64,000 nt of DNA, taken from contig JADFUC010002391.1 in assembly GCA_019722365.1 (NCBI GenBank), positions 496,001 to 560,000 on the forward strand. The letters run 5' to 3'. The notes beneath the pieces are model-generated. The model saw only the letters and a list, made by a program, of their open reading frames with translations. It ran no database searches and had not been told where the DNA came from. Positions 48,113-60,305 of this stretch are shown here, piece after piece. Made by a program: the position numbers and the translations under genes. Numbering within the stretch: the stretch's first letter is position 1; each line of letters starts with the position of its first letter. Source of the stretch: Lithospermum erythrorhizon. Taxonomy: Eukaryota; Streptophyta; Magnoliopsida; Boraginales; Boraginaceae.

Positions 48113-49278
48113 TCATAAAAGATGGCTGCTTGACGAAGAATTGAGACCCGAGAATCCATTAGTCCATGCATTTGCAGACCAATTTTGTTGTGGGGCCGTT
48201 GATGAAGAATCTAAGAATTGCCTTGATAAATTCAGTTCTTGATTATTTCTGTTTTGGTGATTCTCCATCTTCACAGAAGATGTATCGTTAGATGATCCCG
48301 CCATTGGTGGAAGTTGGTGATGATCGTCGACCCCTTCTCTTTGAAAGTGAAATAAATTAGCTGACGGATTTGGCGCATCAAATCCGCCCTGGAAAGAAGG
48401 CAACATCCAGACTGGCGGCTCAGTTGAGCCGCCAGTGATGGATAAGTTGTTGCTTCCTATGTTAAACCTAATATCACCAAGCCCATGAACCTGCGATCCT
48501 GATTCAGGAACTGAGTACTGGTTGAAGTTCTGCAAAGCAGCCATGAGTGGTAATTGTGTTGAAGCTTGTTGAAAGTGATGACCAGCCATATTGGTTGCTA
48601 GACCCCGGATTGAGGGACTCATTGGACCACTATTTGTAGAATTATTATTATTGCTAGAGCCAATTTGTCTCTCTTCTCCAGCAGTGGATTTTGAGCTACT
48701 GCTTCCACTATTTTTGCTTCTTTTGTTCCTCCTGCAGCCTCCACCTACCGGAACATTCCTTAAGGCGCCCCCTTTAGTCCAATAACGCCTGCAGCCCTTG
48801 CAAAAATGGCGTGGCTGCGATAGGTTGTAGTTATTGTAGTAACAAAACTTAGTGTTAGTTGAATCACAACGAGGGCACTTTGCTCCAGCTTCAGGTGGAG
48901 GCATCTTGAGTATCCGTGCCCTATCAACCATTGAACCAGGCCTAATTGAGCCCGTTCCACCAACACCGCCCACCACCAAGGGCGGTGGGGGTGGTGGAAG
49001 AGGCTGTAGGTGGTGATTTTCCACTCCAGTTGATTGATGATGATGTTCTTGATGTTGGTTGAACTTGAAATCATATTTATAAGAACATATAAGAAAAAAG
49101 TTAGTATATTCAAGAAAACAGATTACACAAGAATATGAATATTTTCACTTTAAATTACCAACTTTTTTGAATGGAAAAGATGTAGTACAAGGGAGAATGA
49201 ATTCAAATTACAAGGAAAAATCATTATTACCTGATGCAAATTTGGATGATCTAAATAGTTTGGAAAAGAGAAAACCAT
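48113..49278 (-). CDS. Dof zinc-finger transcription factor (Dof2.4/3.6/5.1 type), two exons
   Basis: Nuclear transcription factor binding AAAG cores. Exon 1 is only 16 codons (49278-49231, [16 protein letters not shown]). Exon 2 is 49063-48113. The 167-bp intron (donor GTAATA, acceptor ATTTCAAG) is phase 0, and the joined protein has 332 residues. An N-terminus of MVFS.P.YLD.PN type encoded by a tiny exon is typical of this Dof subgroup. The Dof domain starts at Cys79: CPRC, then 21 residues, then CKGC (C2C2 finger), followed by [18 protein letters not shown] and the basic CRRNKRSK. A Pro run and a Gly-rich stretch precede it. The C-terminal part is Ser/Asn/Gln-rich, as usual for the activation region. 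The open frame in exon 2 lacks its own ATG near 49024 (that codon is GTG), which confirms that exon 1 is needed. Confidence 0.92.
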
Positions 49279-52200
49279 ATTGTTGGTTTCTTTGATCTTT
49301 ATTCTTTTATAAAGGTAGGAAGTGTTTTTTGGAGATATATGGTAGGGAATCAAACTAAATGAAGAATACACAACAAAGAGAAGGGAAACACAAAGTAATG
49401 CTAAGGGAAAGCAAAGAGAGAAAGTTGATAAAAGAGCACGAAGATAGATGAAGGAAAAATGAGATTGGATCACAAGAGCTTTAGCTTATTACTTGTTTAA
49501 ATTCATTTTATTCTCTCATCTTCTTTTTGTTTTATTACTATAATTTTTTAGGGTTTTAGTAAGTGGGAGGATTTCCTTAGCCTTTAAGCTTCTTTAGGAC
49601 AGGCTGCATCATATTATTAGTGGCTGAGAAAAAGGTGAAATGGATTGTCAAGTTTTTGTGACTCCTCAAAAATGGAGGAAGGGAGGTGGAGCATGATTGT
49701 TATAAAAATATACTAATCACTCACTTTCCTATCTAGCCAATTATAATGGTGGGGATGACCTTACGTAATTAAAATTCCAAATGGGGTAGTGAACATATAC
49801 AAATCATTTTGGCTCAACGACAATGACAAAAGAGTAAATTCACCTTGTCTAGAAATTAGGATTAAACTTTTTGTAATAATACTACGTACCATGTAAAGAC
49901 CTATTCCATCTCTCTCTTTTTTTTCTTTGTACAATTTTAAAATAGACCGATGCAACTTTTCTCTATTTACGAAGTACTCGTTATCAAGTTGTGTTGTTAG
50001 GCCGTTAATTGTGGGAATGGAGATTAGTACTAGCAATAATAATATTATAATCTTCAATTAATCAAGTATTGACTCGCAGTCTCGCAGTAATCGCGGATGA
50101 GATCAGACCTTTATTACCACATTATAAATTTATTGGAATAGCAAGGATAAAGATGATTTGAGTTGAATTTATAATAGAATAAATTAGAGATATTATTTGA
50201 TTTTTAATTTGTGGGACGTTTATTTGATGCTTATTAATCCCCTTATGTGATGAAGGTGATGCTCAGTCTCTTTTGCTTCAAATTTTTTTAATGGCAAGTA
50301 TCATTCGATCAGTTTAACAAAATATGTTTATCATTATCGGTGACCAATTTATAATAATAGTGTAACAATATATGTGGGATCAAAATGTATCGTGATGTTA
50401 CTATCTAGCTAGAATCAATTCCAAATAGACAATTACCTCATTTTAAAGTGATCGAATTGAAAAATAAACTTCAAATGTACTTTATTCTTATTGGTTACAT
50501 TATTATTGTTTTTTTGAGAATTCTTAAGGTGTAAGGTTTGGGGTTTATTTAGCTGTATGTCCGGTTTATAGATTGTATTTCAACTTTCATGTTGGAAGAA
50601 ATCATTGCTGCAAGATTGAGAAATCAGCATCATGCACCCCATTTAATAGACAAACCATGAACGTATATTCTTCTTTTCTTTTGATACATAGTAGCACGTT
50701 TATTTATGAAATTTCTTTTGTTATAGTTCCCATTAAAATCTGTGTTATTACCCTCGCATAATCTTTCAATTACTATACTCATTGGGACATTCAATTTTTT
50801 AATGATATAACCCTTGGAAAATTAAAGCACTAAATAAAGTCACTAAATAAAGTCTTAAGTAGTACGGACTACGGAGTATAACCTTGCCATTAATCATAAA
50901 ATAAATCAAGAAAGTTGCAACTCTAAAATGAGGCGATTAAGAGTTTAAATAAACCAGATCAGTTGGTACTATGAATTACTCCACAAATGATTTAGCTTTT
51001 GACCGTGTTGGGTTATTAGGTCATCAATTTAGTCAAGAAATACATTAACTTTTGTCAGCTCATTGCCCATTCATGGCATGGTCAATATATAAGTGGGTGT
51101 GAGACCTCAAGGTTCCATTCTAATTTTTCTATGAGCAAATCATGGACAGCTTAACTTGGCCGACATCTGTAGCCTTCCTTTAAACTATTTCAATACGAGA
51201 TCAAGCACATTCATGCTGACCAACTCCACACCGCATAAAAGATTAGAATACTCCACATTTAACACTCTCGCTTTTTATCACTGGCGTGATGCCTCGGTTC
51301 TTTCTCCTCTCCATTCTTCAATCGGGTATCGCCGTATCGAACATTGTTGTTCAAACGCAATGCGAGTCATCAATAGCGCTTTACAATTTTCTAAAAATAG
51401 ATTCTATTGAGTCACTATCTCAGTATCAGTTCATCTTTTAATGCTACTGCTTAAACTGACCTTAAATATACTTGCTTAAGTGTTATATAATAATATCTTA
51501 TAAAAATATATCACCCGGAAAGTAGCTTAAATGTAATTTCTATCGATATAGTTTTCATCAAGATATACAATACAAACAAAATATCTCGCGTCAAAAGCCA
51601 ATAGAATAACAAAAGCTAAAGTGCTGAACAATCTGCGTTTATGAAAGATCTCAATTTAATTAGGAATTTTGTGTGAACATATCGACAGACGAAGCAATTA
51701 TTTATTCATTTAGGGTTAATTGAAGTCGTGAGACGATATATTAATGATATATTTTATTATCTCGAGTTAACTGAAGTTAATCATTAAAATGGTGACAATT
51801 GAGGAGTATATATATAATATACGCATGCCGTATGAATTTGTTTCTTCATAATCATGAAACGGCTAAAGAGCACAAGCAAGGGTGGAGGAGGATAATGCGG
51901 ACATATTCTCACTTGGACCATATAATCATATACCAAGAAGTTCATCGATTATGAACATTACTTCATTAGCGAACGAAAAAGGCCAATTGGTGATGTGATG
52001 GCTAGCTATCTGCTAAGGGTGTATTACGGGATATTACCTAATATCCCTTGATAGAGTGAAAATTATTTCAGCAATTGTCTTGCATATTTCATATTTCATA
52101 TTTCGACGACAATTGTAGTACTAATACATATATAGGAAAGTGTCAATACTTTTTGAGAAACAATGACAAACAACCACTACAGCTATATATTATTGTCCTC

Positions 52201-55200
52201 TTCATATCCCTTCTTTTTTTTTAATATAATATATAAGAGAATCGATTAAAATTGACTCATTATTATACACACGATTCTAACTCATTATAAAAATAATATA
52301 TAATCTTTTACAATTTAAAGTTGATTAATTCACGAAATTCTCCCCGATAAGATGGTGATGCTAAACAAATTTAAACCAATCCCTTGTCCCGTTTTAGGCT
52401 TCAATCTTTTAAATTTTTAAAGAATCTAACACGTTACGATTACGATAATAACGAAAAAACGATTTTTAAAGAAAGATATTCGAATTAAACATTTCAAACA
52501 CGAATAATCTGCTATACATATATAACAATGTAAAGTTAAAGGTTAGGGCATGTTTTCAAGAAAAGATCCATGCCTAAAACAAAGAAAAAGGATAAGAATA
52601 TTCTACAGAGTTGATTGTCTGAAATGAAAATGGACCACGTAAGCAGGATACTGAGGATAGAATAAGAAAACGAAGGCTGCTGCACGTACATGGTATCTAC
52701 TACAATTACTACTTCAATAATCTATGCTCCCTGACGTAAATTTCTCCTTTATTTAAAAGGTAATGCTCATGTGATGTAATCCAACAGCATTTCAGATCAT
52801 AACAACTGTACAGACAATGGCACTATTGTTAGTCCATAAAAATTATATATGGAGGAGGTAAACCACATGACCAAAAATGGAAGACCATATCCTCACTCTT
52901 GTTAGGTCTTAGCTTTAGGATTTCGTTTAATTTGGTTCCCATACGCAAAGTAGCATGCAATTAAATTGGGGTGGAAAAATCGTTGAAGGGAATATGAGAA
53001 TGAGAAGGTTATATTTGTTAGTTTGATTGGAAGGGGAATGAGTGGGGAGAAGTGGTACTTAGTCCTACAAGCAATTGACATCTAAAAGGAGAGATAATTG
53101 ATGAAACGATTCATTAATCTTCGATAAGACTAAGCCAGACTGATCCCTCAATAAGATCATCAGAAGAATTCTCGGCCTCAGAAGTTTAGCACAAAAGCCG
53201 CATTATCGTCTCCAAATTAACGCTTCCGCGAATCTTACCGCTAGTTTCGTAATCAGCAGTCCGAGTAAATGGCACAAAAAGCTACGCTGATCCCCCAACC
53301 AGCCCCCTCAAGGTGTTAAGATTTAACGTAAAATGCTATTTGCACCAAAGTCAAGAACTTCATACTAATTTATTGACTAAACTACTACTTCGCTTATTGG
53401 GTTGTCATGACTAAAATGCAATTTAATACCACTATCGAACAACATTTCAATAATTTCTAAGGACCATGCTCATCCTTGATCCCTTTATTCACCAGCAACT
53501 CTGTGAAGATTTAACACCAACTTATAAATGATTTTACTTAATCCAAAATTTGAAAACACGATTTGTACACTTGATGTATTCTATCATCTAGTGATCGAAC
53601 TAAAAGAGATTAAAAAGATAATAGTTTTCTCTCAATTTAAATTTATCATACCATGCTATATTATATATATTATAAGTTATTTTATATAAACATCTACTAA
53701 AATGACAAAAAAGAGTAGATGTTAGTATCTTTAAAAAAATTATTTAAATAAGTTCAATGTTTTTAGTCCGCTAATGACTCTATCTCTACAGAAAATTGTG
53801 CCTCAAATTAATAAAATACTCTGTATTATGGCTTGATCGAACATAAGTAGTCCAAATTAATTAAGCTTCACACAGTGTTAAATTGGCAACCTCAACCTGG
53901 CAGAACGATCGAGTAGCCAGCTTAAATAACGATATTCCCCAAATTCTCTTTCATACGGCTACCGAATAATGTTTCAGACCAGATCAAATAGCTTAGTGCC
54001 AGTTTTGCTCTCGACTGGAGCAATCTCTCGCACGAACTAAGCAGCGAAGCCTCTCGCCCCTAACCAACAGACATCCCGCGATTCACCTCCTCCATGTAAT
54101 CCCGCAGCAAAGTAACCTCGGCGACCGCTAGCCAGAATGCTTTTCATTAATTCTTTAGAAATGAACATATGTTTTATTCCATATTATTAAGGTTGTATTC
54201 CATACATGCACATTTATTATTACTACATTCAATTCGTATAGTATTTGAATAATATTAATGTTGATTTAAAGGTTGGTGGTGCTAGAATGGAATTAGATTC
54301 CAATCACAGACCATTCGCTTTTTGGCAAACTTTTGTGCTAAAAAGCAAGTCTTCATGAAGGCGGACCGAGTTGGAAAGGAACCCATACTGCACCTTCAAT
54401 TTACTGTATATATTGCATCGTATGTAGAGATGATCATCATGTACCTATTATTATTCAAATTTTATATACAAATGATGAGCTTCATTCCTCGTGTGTAAAT
54501 GTGATATACTAGCTAATTATATCTAGCACCATCAAGATTTTGTAAAACTTATATTATCGTTCCACGTTTAATTTTTTTTATTGAATTGGTTGCATTTACT
54601 AAATTTCAAACCTCCTTATAACTTGTGAATAAATTACATGATCTACAATCAATAATAATGCTAAAAAGAAACAGCATAGCGGCACAATAATGTACATTTG
54701 AAAAGTTGAAGAGTTTGAATTAAACAAAAGAATACGTGAGGTGGCAATTAATTGAAACAAAACCAGATGCCATAGATTGCATTGTAGCCAATAAAGGTAC
54801 AGTAGTAAGAGAGTAGTTTTCATTAGCCTCCAGTGCAAAAATATTAATTTCAGTAATGGGTTCCAGATTCACACAATAAATATTCAGGCAGTTCATAACC
54901 CTGTCAGACGACGAAGTAGCAGAAGTAGTACTTGAAGAGAAACATACCTAAAGACTTTAATGGTATGATGCTGATTGAAAGGCTCCGTACTACAGTTAAA
55001 GGTCTTCTTCACTCCTTTAGTTGTTGTTCTGGAGACCAAAGAGGATGGGTGCATATAGTCATATAGCATGAAATTAGTATACTAACTTATTGATTGCTTA
55101 ACTCAACTTCTAAAATTGCCTGGCTTAACTTGCACAGTTCTCTACTTTTGATGGTACTGTGCTTACTTTTGTCCCCTTCTTTCCTTGCACATTATATCAT

Positions 55201-55624
55201 GAATTTTGTTTTCAAAGACCACAGACTTGTTCAGCAAATTATATAAACTTAAGCAAACTGATGGATGCGCGCGACGTTTATTCATAATTTCTGTATGGTA
55301 AAAAGCAAACCTGCACTAGGTGGTAAGCCGAAGGAGGGGAGGGTCACAAACGGCTCTCTTTGCATTCTGAAATGTTTCCTTCCATAAAATTTGGGAATGG
55401 TAACACTTCGGAAATTTTACAATGGTACACTTCACAAAGATGTTAATGTCAAGGATTGGCCTCTTTTGCCAGAGTTCCTCATGTAACCGTCTTTCTATGA
55501 CACAATAAGAACAAATGAATAACTTAACCAATGGGGTCGACAAGCTTCAGCCTTCCCCTGCTAATGAAGCTAAATAAGCTCATAAGAAAGAACAAGCAAA
55601 TGTAAAGGTGAAAAGCATAAGTTA
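49279..55624. other. Large gene-free spacer
   Basis: About 6.3 kb without a supportable gene. The first 300 bases are the Dof 5' UTR and promoter. A TACGGAGTA 9-mer lies at 50870-50878. CG-richer islands at 53100-53310 and 53880-54130 look like old repeat or gene fragments. The second has an open minus frame of about 40 codons with no family I know. The small frames at 49761-50057, 51156-51410 and 54599-54838 are not convincing. The end is the 3' flank of the U-box gene. Confidence 0.45.
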
Positions 55625-58600
55625 TCAACTATCCACGGCATTGGCCGTTGAAGGTAGCAGCGATAGTTGAGTTTCGGTTTGAGAGTGAGCTTCAGATGAT
55701 GCCGGGGTCAGCTTTTGCTGCTCCGTGAATCTGTTTAGTCGTTCAAGTAACTGGGCAGCTTTTCGCTTGCCCCTTTCTGTGCCATTTTGTGCCAAATGGA
55801 GGAGAGGACCCAACAGGCCAGATTCCTGTGCCTCAACTAGATGCTTTTGATCCCCCGAACATAGGTGCACCAGAACAGCAGCAGCATTTTCCTTATTTCT
55901 TGGTGATCCACTCCTGATAAAATCTATCAACACAGGAACTGCTTCAACTGCTCCGATGGCAGCCTTGCCCTCTGAATGGCTAGCCAAGATTGCTAATATT
56001 GCCAGTGCTTCATCCACCATACTGCCTTGGGTATCTGTAAGTAGTTGCATCAGGATGGGGATCACCCCAGACCTCACTGCCTTTCCTTTGTTTCCTTGAT
56101 AAATGCTCAAGTTGAAGAGAGCAGTAGCAGCATCTTTCTTGCCTCTTGGGCTACCTTCACTTAGTAGAGTTACAAGTGGCGGGATTGAACCTGAACTACC
56201 AATCGTAATCTTATTTTCATCAATCACTGACAAACTAAAGAGCGTCGCAGCAGCATTTTCCCTTGCTTCCATGCTTCCCTTCTTGAGCACATGAACTATA
56301 CCAGGTATAGCTCCTGAAGATACTATTATACCTTTGTTATCTTCACATATGGAAAGGTTAAGGAGTGCAGTAACAGCATGCTCTTGGGTGCGAGAATCAG
56401 GAGTTGACAAAAGGCTGACAAGAAGAGGGATGGCACCCGCATCAGCAATTGCAACTCGATTATTTGCATTGCGTTTGGCAAGGAGTCGTATTTCACCAGC
56501 AGCTTGAATCTCGCCTGCACTACTTTGTTGAGAGCCAAGAGCCATTTTTAAAGGTATACCCAGATCCCTCGGCCTTGCTAGACGAGCTTCCTGGTCGCTT
56601 TGGCGTTCCCTGACCACAGCAGACGACGAACACATAATTTGGCGTTAAAGTTGTCTTAGACAAAGCTTGTTGTGTCTTGGGACAAGTGCTATGTCCAGCT
56701 TCCAGCCATTTTTCAATACTCAAACGTTCATAAGTCTAGAGCAAAGGAAACCACAACAATAGAGTGTATTAGAGGTGGTTGTTCGAATATTAGAAAGATA
56801 GACAAGGACAACTAACAACTTTTTACAGCGTCAACGATCTATAACCAGAAATACTAGGCATAGTATGTGTGCACGTGGCCCTTAAGGAAAATTCACATTA
56901 AGACCACTTATGTTTCAGATATCAATCATCGTTTCTCAGTCATCTCTTAGAAGAAAAAAATCCAAAAAGTTCCCATGTTTAGCTCTTTCTTTATCGAGAT
57001 CAGAAAACATGATAAAGATTTCATGTCATCAAGAAAAACTCATGAAAAATCTATAAGCACTTAATACCAGCAAAAAGGATCTTTAAGTACCTGACCAGTC
57101 GAGACTATTACAGGATCTGACATTAACTCCAGGGATATAGGACAGCGGAAGTCATCTGGTATAACAGGAGACTTGGTATTGGTTTCTGTGGATGCTTGTC
57201 CATTACAACTTACAGGGATCTGTTTCTCCTTTGATGGGAAACTAATGTTTGGATTCTCTGTTTGCACAAAATCTTTAATCTCCTTGAGCAACATAGACAT
57301 CTTCTCTATCCTCTCTTCTGGATCATCACCAGTCACAGCAACCATCTCATGCAAAGCAAGTGATTCTTGGGTAAGTTCGGTTATTCCATTAAGCTGTAAT
57401 TTCTCAACCAGTCTCTTCAAGATGCCTGGATCAGGAGCAATCTCACTACTTTTGTTGTAAAGGGTCAATAAATCATCATGTAATTCTACAACAGGAGCTT
57501 CAATTCTTCCTTTGCCCCTCCGGAATTGAGCAAGAACCAGCTCAACCTGAAAGTGACATGTTCGATATGGGAATGTTAAGACTGAGTAGAATCCTTCCGG
57601 GTCAACACCTAATGTTAACTACAGGTGCAACGGTGTAAACACAAAAAAGAATATCATATTTGTCCTGCTGTTGAAAATCACAAATCGGTGTAATTGTTTC
57701 AACTGAATTTTAATGATTAGAAAGCCATTCACAAAAGGGAAGGATAACAAGTACCTAAACATGGAATAATTTCCCACCCGTGGCATATAAAGAGTTCTTA
57801 GAGGGTGTTTGACTAAGCCTTTTTGGAGTTTTTTTTTAAAGCATGAATAACAAAAAAGCTCCAATTCCGAGCATGTTCTGCAGGAGGCAACATATAAGCT
57901 AACGAAAAGAAGCTCCACCAGACAACAACTTTAATTTTATCAAACCATTAAAGCATCTAGAATTTGCAACATAAAGCTAGATAAACTTAAAAAGGAATAT
58001 AAAGGACACACGAGCAAGGCATAGACAGGCCACGACGGATAAATACACATCTGAATGAAATGGAAGCTGAGCAAAATACCTGTTCTTTTACTTCGTCAGA
58101 GATATCAAGTTTTTCAAATGAGGTTGCACTCAGAGCTTGTTCTAAGTCAGATGTTACTTCTTGAAATCGAGCCATGACTGTCTCTCTCTCTACTACCTGA
58201 AAATAGAGTTGAATAAATGGAATTTAAACCATTGTTGCTGACCATAAGTAGATAACATATGAATTGGGATACAAACATAGTAAGTCAACTAATATTAAAT
58301 TGACCTAACAAAGAAATATGAAACTTTGTATATGAGATAATTAAAAGACTAAAGAAGCAGGAGATTAAGCTATGTGTGCCAAAGATAAGAAAAAAATTGG
58401 CATGTCAAAAAAATCTTCAACAAGTAATTTAAGCATAAACATGTTCCAACAACGTAATAGCCAATATTGGTCGAGGAGAAAGAGAACTGAGAAGCCCAGG
58501 GTCACACACCCCACTTGCTAACCATCATACACTCAAATGATTTCTACTCAAAATGGCATGTAGTAACTCATCATCATCAATTAGATAGACAGAGGTATTT

Positions 58601-60305
58601 CAAAACAGATCCTGATAAGCACTTTACTGTTTGTTAAATATATCACATACATCAGTAATGGAGACAAAAACCGGAAGATCAACAATGTAGTACATTGAGG
58701 AATTACATGGTGAGAGGGGATTAATAAATGTGTCATTTTAATAACTTTTCAAATGAATGAAACTCCAAGGGCAGACAACCTTAATATAGGTGGGCTGAAT
58801 CTTAGACCTCAACCACAGGCACTGGCTCACTACCATGAATATGACCGAGGCAAAAAATTGATATCATGTCTGCACATGTGGCTGACAACAATAACATGCC
58901 CCGATGCCTCATGGCCTTTTCTGTATCACGCGTGCACCTGTGGCTGATATATGAGGATATTGACCTGGTCATCAGGCCTTATGGCTCTTTCTGAAATGCG
59001 AATGAATAGATGTTTTTCAAACTTCAAACTACTTGTGGGAGCAAATAAAACACGGCGAGACACCGCTGATAATTGTCACATGACAGTTGAATCAAGAAAC
59101 TGGATGTTCGACTTGAACTTGGATAAAGAAATATCAAATGAGGAAGAATTTGGAAACTCACAGTGGCTCATGAAACAGTTATTGGCAGAATTCGGAAACT
59201 ATCAAACTTTCTGCATAGAGTAATAGAGTTTACATAATGATGCTACACATTGACAGAACCAGTGCCATCTTTAAGCTCACTAAATCAACTAAAGAAGATC
59301 AAGATAACCTCTAATCCTAATGAACGACACTTATTGCTCATGTAGATTTTTACTCTATTTACTTCCGATCTTACTATGTTAGTCGCTAGTAACTATACTA
59401 AATGATGCAAAGCCAATAGAATATTAACACACAAAATAAACACACTGATTGAACAGAATGTTTACACCTCCCAACCGTGTTTATTACAAACATAGCAATC
59501 GAGAATCAACAAAATCAGATCAGTCAACTTCAGCTCCAATGAATTCTCTTCTCAGCTTTATGGCTAACACACACAAAACTTCATAGGTAGCTAAAACCAT
59601 ACCAAATCTATATCTGCTAATAGTTAAAAAAAAACATTTTTAATCCATATTTTGAATACTTTTCAAATCTGATCACAAATGAACGTAGAGCCAGAGGAAA
59701 ACCAAGAATAGTTGCACATAGACAATATCAAAGTACAAATCAATTAATTAACATCAATCTTTCATAGAGTAATTAACATAAAAATACACATGCAATCAAA
59801 TCAACTAAAACAAATCACACCTTAACTACTCCATAATCAGCAAAAAAAACTCAATAACAAAAAAAATTCAATTGATATAGTTATAAATCAATAACAAATA
59901 CACATGCATCAAATCAACTAAAATACATCACACCTTAACTACTCCATAATCACACAAAAAAAACAATTAATTTAATTATAAATCAATTAACATAATTACA
60001 AGAAAATTCACATAATTCTATGCATATACCAGATAAATTTTACTTCCATCACTTCCGAATTTAAGCAACTCCTTAGCTGAATCAAGCGCGATTTTCAATA
60101 AATTCAAAGCTTCCAAGGAATCATACGGAATTAATTGTTTATTATCACGAATCTCCTCAAACATAGGGGTCAATAACTTCAATCGTCTAGCTAAATTACA
60201 ATACAGCTTCTTAACACTCCCTCTATATTCCGATATTGAAGATATCGAGTTTACTGATTCGATTAGCTTTTCAACTAGTGAGCGTTGACTTTGACTTTCC
60301 TCCAT
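55625..60305 (-). CDS. PUB13: PUB13-type U-box/ARM E3 ubiquitin ligase, four exons, frame disrupted in the last exon
   Basis: Exons: 60305-60030 (92 codons), 58196-58080 (39), 57546-57091 (152), 56735-55625 (1111 nt). All three introns are GT-AG and phase 0. Residues 1-255 form the U-box N-terminal domain ([20 protein letters not shown]). The U-box begins near 260 ([14 protein letters not shown]) and continues in exon 4 to LTPNYV (318). The ARM repeats ([12 protein letters not shown]..., [20 protein letters not shown], ...[14 protein letters not shown]) follow and match Arabidopsis PUB13, which ubiquitinates FLS2 and dampens immunity. Oddity: exon 4 is 1 modulo 3, so the U-box frame hits a stop at 56520-56522 after 354 residues, while the ARM frame is open but shifted. 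The linker between them is about 127 nt, against roughly 171 nt in PUB13 as I recall. Either a truncated ligase, a pseudogenised allele or a sequence error. Start chosen at 60305 because MEES... fits family N-termini. The in-frame ATG at 60419 would add an unrelated tract. Confidence 0.88.
59782..59955. repeat. Tandem duplication inside PUB13 intron 1
   Basis: A segment with ATACACATGC, AATCAACTAAAA and ACACCTTAACTACTCCATAA occurs at about 59782 and again 114 bp further on, at 59896, with few differences. It lies in the 1.8-kb first intron, just downstream of exon 1 in the gene's sense. The rest of this intron has no gene. The plus frames at 58753-59223 are unidentified. Confidence 0.75.

Noticed and set aside
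48113..49024. Dof gene starting at 49024
   Set aside because: The codon there is GTG. The family N-terminus is in a separate upstream exon with matching phase.
56470..56640. A small intron in PUB13 exon 4 that would rescue the frame
   Set aside because: The candidate donor GTATAC (about 56557) with acceptor TGCAG (about 56513) gives an intron of about 45 nt, too short for plants, and the resulting phase is still wrong.
58753..59223. Two plus-strand frames inside PUB13 intron 1
   Set aside because: No recognisable domain and no promoter or splice context. They lie in a long AT-rich intron.
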